DNA from: Pomphorhynchus laevis
Lineage: Eukaryota; Acanthocephala; Palaeacanthocephala; Echinorhynchida; Pomphorhynchidae
NCBI GenBank assembly: GCA_012934845.2
Contig: WNNJ02002291.1
Coordinates: 26,127 to 90,126, forward strand
Length of the DNA stretch: 64,000 nt
Reading direction: 5' to 3'
Below are positions 19,808 to 30,950 of the stretch, piece after piece. A model generated the notes under the pieces. The model was not told the DNA's origin. It was given only the letters and a program-made list of their open reading frames with translations, and did no database searches. Position numbers and translations under genes: made by a program. How positions within the stretch are numbered: the stretch's first letter is position 1; each line of letters starts with the position of its first letter.

Positions 19808-21932
19808 AGAGTGTTTCACCATGCTCGGTACAAACGTCAGAGTAATGTCTTTCGGGCGAACTATGATGTTATTACATCAAAACTGCATAGATTTAGTTAG
19901 TCCGATCCGGCTGTTGTCGGAGTTGACGAGGCCTGGAATCATTTTCGCGTGACGCTTCATTCTATAATGGTAAAATTCTCACCTTTGAAGCCTATAACTA
20001 GTCGGAAAAGCGCTCGTGGGTTTGATACTGAGATGGCTACTGCGATAAAGGCTCGTGACTCCAGTTTCAACTGCTTGAAGGCTGGTTTTTGTGAATATGG
20101 TGTTTATAAGCAGGCGAGAAATTTCTTCAATTCTTTAAAACGACATAAGCTCTATTTATTTGAAAATGGTCTAGCTCATAGCTGTAGATATGATCCCAAA
20201 GCTCTCTTTCTATATGTGAATAGTAGTAGGAACGCTAATAAGACAATTGGCCAATATTTTGATAGCGTTATTGAAGACGACCTTGCTGAGATATTCTCAA
20301 GGCATTTTTACTTAGACGTTAGACATAGCTAATTTAATAACTCTCGATAAAGTTTTTGCTGGACTGCATTGTCTGAAAGAGACAAACTCCAAAGGTGCTG
20401 ATTTGTTACCTTCGATATAACTTCGTCGAATAGCAGGCTCAATATATCCACCACTTTGTACCATATTTCGACAATCTATTATTGATACGACTCTTCCAAA
20501 AGAGTGGAAACAATCGATCATTCACCCCATCTTCAAAAAGGGTGTTAGATCTTCAGTAGAAAATTACAGGCCAGTAAGTATTACTTGCTTATGTTGTAGA
20601 ATGTTAGAGCGAATTATACATGGTTATATGGTCAAGTTTTATAGAATAACGTAATAGCCTTTGAGCAACATGGTTTCCGTAAGAGTTATTCGACAGTTAC
20701 CAATCTGCTCGCAGCCCATCTTGATTGGTCAGCTAATAAAGCTGTATCCATTGCTACTGACATCATATTCTTCGATTTCTTTAATACATTTGACAGAGTA
20801 GACCATAGATTCCTCCTAAATAAACGGGAGAAAAGTAGCATTCCATTTTTGCTTGATAGATGGATTGAATCGTTTTTAAGTAATCGTAGTTATTGTGTGC
20901 ATGTAGATAATTTTAACTTTTCTTCGCGGCCATGTAATATAGGAGTGCCTCAAGGTTCAGTATTGGGTCCATTGTTATTTAGTGTCTACATCAACGATCT
21001 CCCGGAAATTACTGATTCTCGGATGCTTTTATATGCAGACGATTTGAAAATCTGGCGGGCAATTCTTTTACCCAATGATATAGTTAAACTGCAACGGGAT
21101 ATCAATGAAGTCGAAAATTGGGCTCTGCTCAATAGGTTAATTGAAAATATATCAAAATGCAAAAATTTACGTGTTTGTGGCGGAAATACTCAATCAGCTA
21201 ATTATAGCTTTCAAAGCAGCGATATAGGACGGGTGTACAAATATAACGACTTGGTTGTGTGGATAAACAGTGATTTGAGTACCGTCACACATACTGAACA
21301 TGCTTGTTCAAATGCGTTAGGGATAATCGGTCAACTTCGACGCACTTTCATTGCGCTCAATCAATTTGCCTTACGTCCGCTAATCTTTGCTCATGTGTTA
21401 AGCCGTCTTATATATGCTGCGCCTTGTGTGTTCCCCAAAATTAAAAAGAACATATTAGTTCATAGAGGGTACTTCATAGAGCTACCAAGCTATCTTTGCA
21501 ACTGAAATTTTTGTCGTACCCTGATCGATTAAAAGCACTTAGACTTGAGACTGTCACGTGGACCCGCCGGTACATCGATATGAGTATGGTCTGGCAAATC
21601 CTTAATGATTTGGATCATCCACTTTGAGATTGTCTTCATTTGCGCTCATCCAATATCCTCCGAGGCCATGGTTTAACCCTGCGACGTGAAAGGATAAGAA
21701 AATCACGAGCTGCCTAATTTGATTGGCGAGTTGTATTTCTGTGGAATAGGCTTGGAGAGTCAACATTGTGCAGTAGCAATATCAACGAATTCAAAAAGAA
21801 ATTACGGATGGATGATGCCATGGAGAAAGCTGCTTTTCCGTATTTGTGATACTTTTATTATATTTTCTTTTTTCTGCAGTGAACCAGCCAATTAAGCCAT
21901 GCTTTTATGTGCTGTTGAAACATTAATAATAA

Positions 21933-22540
21933 TAATAATTAGAAGGACCATTGGCCAGCTTAACGCGTTTAGTTTTAAGTTAAATTACAATACTTGTCTT
22001 ATCTTTAATGAGATACGCTTCACCTGCCTGCCACACTCAAACTACGACAGAGATGAACCTGTACGAATCCTTATTACGCAAGGCCACACATCTTTTACCC
22101 ACCCAACGCAAGTTCTCATTCATTTTTCGACTCCACGCACTTGGTGTGACCACAGTGAAAGAAAATTTTTCTTTCACTGTGAAGATTTCATTTTAAAAAT
22201 TACTTTAAAGAAATCTTTAAAGTCCTCTGATTTATTATTATAACATACAAGACTAATAATTTCTTGTATAACCAGACAATGTCTAGTATAACATAACAAG
22301 ACATTGTTTTGTCATATAACAATGTCTTGTATAACCCACCCAACGCAAGCTCTCATTCATTTTTCGGCTCCACGCACTTGGTGTGATCACAGTGAAGAAA
22401 TCTTTAAAGTCCTGTGATTTAATGTTTTACGACAACCTATCTTCTTATCCCTATTAAATACTTACAATAAATAACATACAGGATTTTTGAAATAGATAAT
22501 TGGCGTCTTGATTATTCAAAACGAAAATTATCGGTTGAAA
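21933..22540. other. Intergenic stretch with a duplicated segment and hairpins
   Basis: The segment with CCCACCCAACGCAAG, CTCATTCATTTTTCG, CTCCACGCACTTGGTGTGA and CACAGTGAA occurs at about 22096-22160 and again at about 22335-22400. A perfect 15-bp-arm hairpin lies at 22151-22181, and short inverted and direct copies of acaatgtcttgtataac fill 22258-22335. No gene is recognised. Confidence 0.6.
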
Positions 22541-25500
22541 AATTGATTGAAATACATTTTTACAAGTTTATGGGAGGACGTAAGAAAACAACTAAGACCG
22601 ACACCAACTATGGACAACTGCAAGTACAGTGCTCGATACACGACTGCAGCGTCTGGACAACAATCACCTGCGACAAGAATAAGGCTAAAGAAGACTTCGT
22701 ATGTGGTTTTTGTGCCAACAAACTAATCTGCAACCTTTCCAATAAGCACATATCAACATCCAACACGTCAACTCAAACTACCACCGTCGTTTCTAATGTC
22801 CTTTCTCCACCCACCGACCCTGCCACTATATACACTTCCCATTCCATGTCATCTTCACTCCCCGACACCCCACGTCCCGTCCTTCCCGTCTCGTTTCTCA
22901 ATAACTTGCATCCATCAATCAAAATCACCTCCACCAACCTCCACTATCCTTCCACTCATAACCTTTCCTCACATCGCTTTTACCCTCTCTATTATAATTA
23001 TCCTCTATGTCTCCCGTCGTCAAACCAAATCCCTCCAAATCATCAACTGCCAGCTCTTCTATAGTGATGTCACCTACTCACGTCACTTATCCTCCTTTAC
23101 GGAAGCGCTTTCCTTCTCGCGATCGTTGCGTTGTTGTCACTAATATCACGCCTTCCAACTCCTTATCTCCACAAGCACGTCTGGACCACGATGTTTCCGC
23201 CTTCAGATCCACCCTCTCGTCTATTGTTCCCGCGCATAAACCATCCTTTTACAAGAACATTTCTCCTGTCGCATTCATCCGTCTTAACAAATCTAATCAA
23301 TCTAATCCTTCTCAGCCCCCTCTCCTAAAAAAGTGTTTTCAAGCATTGCTCTCACGCGTCTTCTGTCCTCTCTCAAAGATTTAAACTCATGTCAACTTCA
23401 ATCACTCGTATTTTCCCGGATCGCGCCCCTTCTGAAATCGCTCAAATCTCTTCAGCCCGCATCGAAAAACGCCGTCGCGAGGAAAACGACGAAACATCAC
23501 TCTCCATCCGTAACATAGACGGAAATTTTCAAGTTGTCCACACTCGTCCAAAAATTCAATGGCGCTCCATCTCTCCTATGTGTCTTCTCCACCAGACTCT
23601 TTCGCCACAACACACGGTTTCCGCCTCGGTCTCCTCAACACTAGATCTATTCTCAATAAATCCGATCTTATCCTCAACCTATTCACCAAGCAATCCATCG
23701 ATCTCTTCTGCCTCACCGAATCCTGGCACTCAGATTCCGACGACCTTTCCATTCGCCGTCTGCTCTCTGCCGGTTGCTCCTTAGTCGAATCCGTTCGCCC
23801 CCTCAGCTCATGCCCTTCTAAATTCTCTAATCATGGCGGCATCGTCGCATTCGCGCGTCACTCGCGTCTCTTCGCAAAATCAATCCCCTTTTCAGTCCTT
23901 GCTCTTTTGAATCGCTCACTTGTCGTTATTCTAACCCGATCACTCTAGATCTCGCCATTGTATACCGTTCTGGTTCATAAGCTCCTACAGCCTTATTTTT
24001 TACCGAACTCGCTGACCTCCTTTCTCATTGTTCTTTGTCCTCAATCCCTTCACTCGTTCTAGGCGACTTCAATATCCGCCTAGACCGTTCTTCTTCCACG
24101 GATTCCATCCGATTCATCAACATTCTATCCAACTACAATTACAAACTAATCTCCACTGCTCGCACACATATACTTGGTGGGGCACTCGACATCATCGCTG
24201 TCCTCGATCATTTTCCTGCCTACACCTCACTGTCCATCTCTGATCCTGGTCTATTCGATTGCTTTCTTATCACCCTTGATGTCGCCCTTGGAGAAATCTT
24301 TACCTCTCCCTTCTCCGCTCTGCCTTACTCAAATCGTCTCTATCATTACTCACAATATCATATTCATCTCCTCACGATCTCGCCTTTCTTTTCGACTTTG
24401 AACTCACATCCACTCTCAATCTTCTCTTGCCCTTCACGTTTCACCCACACCGTCGCTTGCACCGTGCATCATGGTTTGACATCCAATGCCTACTCTCAAA
24501 GCGTCGACTCCGTCATACTTTTCGTGTCTATCACCGCTCTCTCATACGTGATTTCCGCTCGATCACTCCGTCTTTTTGTGATTCCTATCTTGCTCTTCGC
24601 CGGTCTCATCTCAACCTAGTACGTACCAAATGCGACTCCTTCTGGCAGCATAAAATCATCACTTCATTCAACTCTAAGACTCTCTGGCATACTTTTAACT
24701 CAATCCTTGCTCGCTTCTCTTTGCCGTGCAACATCAATGCCAATGATTATTCGTCATTTCTCCAGACTAAAGTATCCACGTTGCTCTCTCACACCCCTGT
24801 CTCCATCCTATCCCACTCTGCCCAGTCTACTCTCATCCTTCCGGAACTCTTTCATCTTCTCCCTATCTCACCTACAGAAGTATCATCTGTCCTCATGTCC
24901 TTGCCCAACAAAACCTCACCTGCCGATCCCCTGCCTACTCACATATTAAAATCTATATGCTCATCGATATCCCCATTTCTCACAACCTTGTTTAACTCGT
25001 CCATCCGCAGTCGTATCTTCCCTTCACACTGGAAATCCGCAATCGTTCGTCCCCTCCTTAAGAAACAATCGCTCGACCCCTCCCTTCCTTCCAGCTATCG
25101 CCCCATTTCACTACTCCCTACTCTTTCTAAGCTCTTAGAACGCCTCATCTTAATACAAATCAACGCTTATCTCTCCTCATCCAAACTGTACCCTCATTTC
25201 CAATCCGCTTTCCGCTCTAATCACTCGACATAAATCGCATGCATATAAGTGTACAACGACTTACTCATTTCTCGAGACAATGCTCTATATAGTGTTCTCA
25301 ACTCCCTCGACCTATCTTCCGCATTCTACATTGTCGACCACTCCGTCCTCCTTTCTCGTCTTCGTTATGATTACAGATTTTCTTCCTCCTCCGTAGCATG
25401 GTTCGCCTCATATCTATCCGACCGTTCCTTTCGCGTCTGTTCTAATTCATCATCCTCCCCTCCCATCCCTATTTTTTGCGGGGTCCCACAAGGTTCAGTC

Positions 25501-26470
25501 CTAGGTCCCCTGCTTTTCTCTCTTCTGCTTGGCGATCTCTCTCCGTTTATCAAACCTTACTCCTTTAACGTCATGCAATACGCCGATGACATTCTAATCT
25601 ATGCTCGTGCACCCGCACATCGCATACATGATATCGGCATTTCTGCCTCCAACTGTCTTTCTTCTATTCACAAACGTCTCTTTAATCTTCGTCTCGTTCT
25701 AAAAACTGACAAGTCTAAAATGATGTGGATCCTCCCCCGTAAACCAAACATATCTCCTCCCACTGTATATTTTGCCTCATCGATAATCCCCATAGTCAAC
25801 AATCTTTCTTTCTTAGGCTTCCATTTCGATGATCACCTTTCCCTTAAACCCTTCGTCCGTGACAAGGTCCGCACATCTAACTTAATTTTCCGTGACATCC
25901 GCCGTTTCCGCCCCTTGATCGACTTCCGTTTTTGTATGTCTCTTCTTTTCCCTAAAATCGATTACTGCCTAGTCTTTTCGCAAATTCTCCAAAATCCATC
26001 ATCCTACCCCTAAAACGAATAATTAACACCGCCGTTCGAGTGTTCTTTCGTCTCCGTCGCTTTGACCACATATCCACATATTTTGCCCAAATCTCCTGGC
26101 CCACCATCCGCATCCTCATCAAACTCCGCCTTCTTCTCGTAACTTTTCGTCTCATCGTTGTCGGCTCTCCATTGTTCATCAACCTTCCTTTCTTAGATGA
26201 TACTCGCCCCACCTCGCTATCGCTTCGTTCCTGTCATACCCTCTTACTCCACGTTCCTAATTACTCCAACAACTACGGTCTCCGATCCTTCCTCGTCGCC
26301 GCCTCACTTCGCCTGGAATCAACTCCCTCTCGACGTCCGCCGCGCCCCTCCTTTATCACATTCAAACACCTCCTCCGTTCACACCTTCTCGACACCTGAT
26401 TCACAGTCTTGTTTTGTTGTGGTCGTGTAAGCGTGCGCTGGCACGCATTTTCCACGTTAAAATAAACCTT
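22541..26470 (+). mobile_element. L2-like LINE, copy D2 (near full-length)
   Basis: The most complete D element. ORF1 starts at ATG 22570 (MGGRKK) with a cysteine motif (CSIHDC, TCDK, FVCGFC) resembling a PHD-type finger. An RRM-like part follows (VTNITPSNSLSPQARLDHDV, FIRLNK, IFPDRAPSE, KRRREEN). ORF2 starts near 23559 with an AP endonuclease (LLNTRSILNKSD, LTESWHSDSDD, LVLGDFNIRLDR, LGGALDIIA). The RT follows from about 24900 (PNKTSPADPLPTH, SYRPISLLPTLSKLLER, GVPQGSVLGPLLF, MQYADDILIYA). It ends with the hairpin GCGTGC-gctg-GCACGC at 26431-26446 and CCACGTTAAAATAAA. Several frameshifts and stops make it inactive. Confidence 0.85.
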
Positions 26471-26860
26471 TTTTTACGCTTTATGTTCAAAAAGAGCAGA
26501 GGGAACATGTTTTTCGTGAACTGTTCGAACTTCGAAATTCAAATAGATTGAGGAGACATCACCTCAATTTAAAGACCCACATTCGTCCACGAAGAAGTTT
26601 TGACACAATTGTCAACCAAACGTGGAAAAGCTAAAATAAGCAACAAAATCAAGTGGTTTCGGCATCCAGTATTTTGTCCTTCAAGAGAAGTCTGAAGAAT
26701 GTACTAACTTAGAACACTCGGATTTTCATTGATATTTTTTACCCTGTACCTATCCTGTACGAGCTCTACGCTCTTTTGCTGCTGTTGTATTTAATAATTA
26801 TCTTCTTAATCTTGCTGCGCGGAGGCATTCGGACACAGAGATTGCAATCCCAAAGGCAAT
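26471..26860 (+). other. Possible LINE 3' end, otherwise no gene
   Basis: 26500-26640 can be read as a LINE-like C-terminus (FRELFELRNSNRLRRHH, NLKTHIRPRRSFDTIVN), followed by GTACGAGCTCTACGCTC and a taataat-like tail near 26795. The match is weak. The rest is unassigned. Confidence 0.3.
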
Positions 26861-26886
26861 ATATAGCCTTGTAAGATATAGCCAAT

Positions 26887-28035
26887 TTATAGCCAATATT
26901 TAACCAATATATAACCAATATATAGATATAGCCAATATATAGATATAGCCAATATAGAGCCTTTTTTTATTGATATATGTAGTCGCTCTTTCAACCTGCT
27001 CATTCGTATGGAAGTAATATCTAGTAATCTTGATTTTTGAATATCATATAGAGCTTCTGCTTGGACACCGATGTCATACGTTGATGCGAGAGATAATGAG
27101 CTATCGTACTCTAGACTCAATGTAAAGGTGGGGTCCACAATTCCAAGTCCTCCCAGCTTTAAAGGAGATGTGAGTAACACCTTCCAATTCTGATTTAGAT
27201 TCCAATCTGCGAAAAGGGGAAGAAGAACATCTCTAAGTGCAGATCCCAAGTCCGTTAACCAGTCTTCATGACACTTGCTTGTTCGTAAAGAAAATATCCA
27301 TTTCATTTGGACTGAGTTTATCAGGCCGCAGTATGCAACGTGCGGATCGATGTTGGCAACCACTGCTAGTTTTCGCACAAGTGCGGTCCATTTGTATGCT
27401 TTCAACCGGATAGTATCTTCCACAAACTCTGCAGACCCTATTGGAGCACCCAAGATCATTGTTCCGTTGATCGAGGTTTTGATGTCTGGTGAGGGAATAT
27501 CATGAATAGAGATCGGGAAATGCGACACAAGTACACTCTTTTCTGGATTCACATGGTAGCCGAATTTAGGACCCTCGTGAATCAGTAAATCCCATACCGT
27601 TTTCAGTTCATCCGACTTTCCAACAAAATTCGCGTCGTCGGCATACCATTTTTGAAAAACGTTGGGGACCGAACGACTGATAAGTGCTATAAGAGGAAGT
27701 GACGAGATTGCGAAACCTGGCATCGCGAAGGGGTCTCCTTGCGTAAAACCCTCCATTGAGTAGATGCTACTGCCATCTCCAAGAACCAATTCTGCAGGAG
27801 TACTATATATATTATTTAGTACACGTGATAACGAGGGGCATCCGTACTCTATGTTATGCAGTGCTACATTTCGATTTAGAGAGTTGAACGCATTAGAAGC
27901 GTCTATGGCTAGCAAACACATGTCACGTCCTGATGTATATCTTGCACGTAGTGAGTGAACAGCATGATCGATACCTCCTTTCTGTCCCGCAGCTAGCTGG
28001 GAAATCCCGGCCACCTGTTGAATATCCTTTCTCAC
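26887..28035 (-). CDS. Family H reverse transcriptase (palm and thumb)
   Basis: A 382-codon frame continuing the protein above after the frame change, open back to about 28105 (IRPIGIGDTARR). Motifs: AGISQLAAGQKGGIDHAVHS, motif A LLAIDASNAFNSLNRNVAL (about 40-58), EGFTQGDPFAMPGFAISSLP (about 98-117), catalytic KWYADDANFVG (about 137-147), FGYHVNPEKSVLV, MILGAPIGSAEFVE and KLGGLGIVDP. The TQGDPxAM and WYADD(A) wording and the lack of any AP endonuclease set it apart from every other LINE in the window. Retrotransposition function is inferred from the RT. The displayed start is not a true initiation site. Confidence 0.7.
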   Translation of the reverse strand: MRKDIQQVAGISQLAAGQKGGIDHAVHSLRARYTSGRDMCLLAIDASNAFNSLNRNVALHNIEYGCPSLSRVLNNIYSTPAELVLGDGSSIYSMEGFTQGDPFAMPGFAISSLPLIALISRSVPNVFQKWYADDANFVGKSDELKTVWDLLIHEGPKFGYHVNPEKSVLVSHFPISIHDIPSPDIKTSINGTMILGAPIGSAEFVEDTIRLKAYKWTALVRKLAVVANIDPHVAYCGLINSVQMKWIFSLRTSKCHEDWLTDLGSALRDVLLPLFADWNLNQNWKVLLTSPLKLGGLGIVDPTFTLSLEYDSSLSLASTYDIGVQAEALYDIQKSRLLDITSIRMSRLKERLHISIKKGSILAISIYWLYLYIGYILVKYWL

Positions 28036-28054
28036 GATCTCTATTATCGCCTTG

Positions 28055-29200
28055 CTAACTATTCGTCTTGCGGTGTCCCCGATTCCAATCGGCCGAATGC
28101 CACCCGATTTTTTTTTGTAGGGCGATTAAGCGACAAGTTGTAAAAGCTTCTAGCTGAATGGGTTCCACTGACTCAGTCGCTAGCCTTATCGCAAATGAAG
28201 CAAGGGACCGTGCTAAATTTATCGAGTCCTGTCCAAATTTCGTTAACATGTGCCTCCAGCTGAGTGCGTCTAGGCCAGATGGACCAGCTCCACCTTGAGT
28301 TCGCTTGCAAGCACGAATAATACATTGATCGTCCAACACGAAATATCGGCTAGTTTGATGAGTAACTGTTCCAGGTAAGTATTCGGAGAGTAATGCACTA
28401 TGCATTATAGGTGCTGCTTGAGGATGAAGATCAGATAGTGCTTCCCTAACGGACTTGCCGTTTATGCATTCGTCGGGTGATAGCATTCGGGATAGAGTTT
28501 CACCTTCCAAAATGGACGTACTTGCGGCCAACCGTCCACGAGTCACTAAATTTCGATAGCGCTTAGTCCAATCCATATCATTCTTGTCATTCCGCAAAGA
28601 TCTTTCACTCTGCAGATAGTTTGCCTCGCTGTACAGTTCGCCTATTTTCCCAGATTCCCAAAGTGCTAGTCTGCGCTCTAAGGTTTTTCTTACTATCCCA
28701 ATTCTCGAAGTTTGTAATCTCTGCAAAATACAATGAGAAAATACTGTTGCCTTTATCAAGGAAAAATTTGCGTCCATCCCATTGCTTGCAACGCACGAAT
28801 AGAAAGATGTCAGTATCTTGATGACCATACGACTAGCATTACACGCTGGTAACATCAATAAGTTGGGACGCCATTGGATGACATGGTCGTAAACTTGTCT
28901 CATAGATAAGACTTCGGTAAGCGGAGATTTAGGTATGTTCATTACGGATTGAGTAGCTGTGAAGTTAATAGAAGGGTTACCTGCAACCTTACTAATTTTA
29001 GTTGACTGGGAGGCAGAATCTGAACATCCATCGTAAGGATTCGCATGAACAATTTTCATTTTAGAAGAATTCAGACAATCAGAAACTCGACAATTTGTGC
29101 ATTTTCTATTGTTTTTCGCACATTTACAACCCTTACAGCGAGCTGCAGGACCATTACAAGTGCAGCAGAGTTGCATTGATGAAGGTTTTCCTCGGACCAT
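28055..29200 (-). CDS. Family H N-terminal protein with CxC-type cysteine cluster
   Basis: A 381-codon frame. Residues about 10-50 hold CCTCNGPAARCKGCKC, CTNC and DC; the spacing CCxC-x-GP-x-A-x-CKGC-x-C-x(6)-C-TNC-x4-C is the same in copy 2. It resembles CRC/tesmin-like CxC DNA-binding or zinc motifs, though homology is not shown. A helical middle region follows (VYDHVIQWRPNLLMLP, RRLALWESG, ALSDLHPQAAPI). The frame then enters the RT finger region (GGAGPSGLDALSWRHML, EAFTTCRLIALQKK). It leaves the RT frame at a T9 (A9 on the sense strand) run at 28108-28116, immediately before IRPIG. A role in RNA or DNA binding is inference. Confidence 0.6.
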   Translation of the reverse strand: MVRGKPSSMQLCCTCNGPAARCKGCKCAKNNRKCTNCRVSDCLNSSKMKIVHANPYDGCSDSASQSTKISKVAGNPSINFTATQSVMNIPKSPLTEVLSMRQVYDHVIQWRPNLLMLPACNASRMVIKILTSFYSCVASNGMDANFSLIKATVFSHCILQRLQTSRIGIVRKTLERRLALWESGKIGELYSEANYLQSERSLRNDKNDMDWTKRYRNLVTRGRLAASTSILEGETLSRMLSPDECINGKSVREALSDLHPQAAPIMHSALLSEYLPGTVTHQTSRYFVLDDQCIIRACKRTQGGAGPSGLDALSWRHMLTKFGQDSINLARSLASFAIRLATESVEPIQLEAFTTCRLIALQKKIGWHSADWNRGHRKTNS

Positions 29201-29358
29201 TTAGCAAGGATCTTGCTCTTCCGATTGTGAATTGTAAGATGTTTGTTATTGTATTTGACTTTTTCTTGATAATCGCTTTTTGTATGTTATTTTATTGTAA
29301 GATGTTGTAATTGTATGTTATTTTATTGTGTATTTAAGCTGTTAAATTTTTTTTTCTG

Positions 29359-29409
29359 TTATTATTATTCTTATAAGGCCAATATATAGCCTTATAAGAA
29401 TAATAATAA
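29359..29409. repeat. Perfect 21-bp-arm hairpin at the 5' edge of H copy 3
   Basis: ttattattattcttataagg plus c (29359-29379) and its exact complement (29389-29409) flank caatatata. It marks the element boundary. Confidence 0.85.
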
Positions 29410-30030
29410 CTTTATGTAAATTATATAAAATCTTATAAAATTTATTAATTATTTATAATTATTTAGGTATTTATTATTATTTTTAACGTAGGTTCGGTTA
29501 GTCGATTCGATTAGTTGTCTCTCTTAATATTTAAAATATTTTGAAAATTGAAAATTTGTTTAACTAAAGTCTGACTTCTATTGTTTGGCATTCAATTGCT
29601 TCCTCGTGTTGCATTGAATTCATTTTGACTGCTCTCTTTTGCTATTCACCGATTATAACTAACAGCAGCAGAATATAGAGCGATAATGTTATAAAATTCT
29701 TCTGCATCCATCACACGTTATTTGCCGAAATATGCGAGGCTAGTTTCTTCTCATTTCTCGTGAAGTCGATTTGCTGTTTAATCGAAATACGCGTTTTTGC
29801 AATATTATTTTTACTTGTTGCATTAACTCACCTGTCTAATTTGTGTCCCTGTTGATTTTTATTGAAACAAAGACCCAGTCAAATTTAGCTGTACCATGTT
29901 TAATATACCATGGGATTATAATCACGTAATGCCTTTAATAAAAAACTTGAATCAAGTTAAATTCATTGAGCCTATATAACCTATTGATTTTGACGCTATT
30001 TATGCCGATAGTTACAAATGCTCTCTCTCT
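29410..30030. other. No gene seen
   Basis: AT-rich sequence without recognisable coding, repeat or RNA features. Confidence 0.4.
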
Positions 30031-30205
30031 TGTGCACGCGGCCTCACTCCCCTGGAATCAACTCCCTCTCGACGTCCGCCGGGCTCCCTCCTTTATCACA
30101 TTCAAACGCCTCCTCCGTTCACCTCGACACGATTTACATTTTTGTTTTGTTGTAGTCATGTAAGCGTGCGCTGGCACGCAATTGCCACGTTAAAAATATT
30201 TTTTT
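30031..30205 (+). mobile_element. L2-like LINE 3' end, copy D7
   Basis: Only the last about 30 residues (WNQLPLDVRRAPSFITFK) and the 3' hairpin (30164-30179) with GCCACGTTAAAAA remain. Its tail directly abuts the next LINE fragment. Confidence 0.8.
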
Positions 30206-30950
30206 ATTTAGACTCATCGTGATCTTGGTATTTTGATCGATTCATCTTTAAAGACACGACATCATTACAACATTCAATTAGGCAAAGCTAGAAAAATGAT
30301 GCACACTATCAAAAATTGCTTTTTGAAAATAAATCCATCGTCGTTCAGGGTGCTGTTTAACTCGTTATTGAGACCAATACTTGAGTATTGCTCTCCATCT
30401 TGCTTCCCATGTACACGGACTGAACTGAATGCTGTCGATGGAGTTCTTCGCCGTATTACCCGTTTATGTCCAGACTGTAAGTATTTACCTTATCGTGAGA
30501 GACTTAAAGTGATTGGCATATTTGACATGAAGGTGAGGTTAATGTTTATCGACTTGGTTGCAACGTGGAAATTATTGCACAAATTTGATGGATATCCTCG
30601 AAATATTATGGTGTGTCGTAATAATAGATCCAGGCGACATCATTCGATGACAATTTTTAAACAGCATACTGGGAAACTATCGCCTGTCACAAGATTGTCA
30701 AGACGTGTAGTTAACGTGTGGAACAGTCTTCCTGAATACGTTGTTGCCTCCACAACGCTGACTTTATTTAAGAAGCGATTGCGAATATGTCTGGAACAGA
30801 TCGATAATATGGAGAAGCTATCGTATCCCTGATTTTCTTAACTCTATCAATTCTACATTTTGTTTAATTTTTATTTTATTTTTTCGTGAGCAGACTGAAC
30901 AGCCATATAGGCTTTGTCTTGTATGTTATAATAATAATAATAAATATTAT
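30206..30950 (+). mobile_element. CR1-like LINE, copy G (C-terminal third)
   Basis: A 199-codon frame (30233-30832) with KMMHTIKNCFLKINPSSFR, LLRPILEYCSPSCFP, GVLRRITRL, YRERLKVIGI, KLSPVTRLSRRVVNVWNSLP and LFKKRLRICL. The 3' UTR has GAACAGCCATATAGGCTTTG and a (ataat)n tail at about 30930-30945. It is 5'-truncated at the boundary with D7. Confidence 0.8.

Larger units (their letters stand above)
17751..21932 (+). mobile_element. CR1-like LINE, copy B2 (longest of the family, interrupted by an RTE)
   Basis: Contains the AP endonuclease domain (VLSLLQKVDELKF, IVGITESWLN, IIRDLNMPDVEW, PVGLSDHCLIKVLL). After the RTE insertion comes the linker at 19949-20332, then RT from about 20520 (FKKGVRSSVENYRP), LDRWIESFLSNRSY, IGVPQGSVLGPLLF and LLYADDLKIW. 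The C-terminal part ends near 21850, with tail (taa)n at 21923-21932. It carries several stops and frameshifts, including ones identical to B1. A typical CR1 would be about 4 kb; without the RTE this is about 2.8 kb, so parts are missing. Confidence 0.8.
26861..29400 (-). mobile_element. Family H reverse-transcriptase element, copy 3
   Basis: The best preserved H copy. On the minus strand the 5' region (29345-29200) shares GTATGTTATTTTATTGTG and TTTAAGCTGT with copy 2. Two long frames cover the N-terminal domain (29200-28055) and the RT (28035-26887). Beyond SRLKERLHIS the sequence dissolves into AT-rich ccaatatatag repeats, so the C-terminal domain seen in copy 2 is missing. Similar 24-25-bp words lie at both ends (26853-26876 and 29374-29398). 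Confidence 0.7.
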
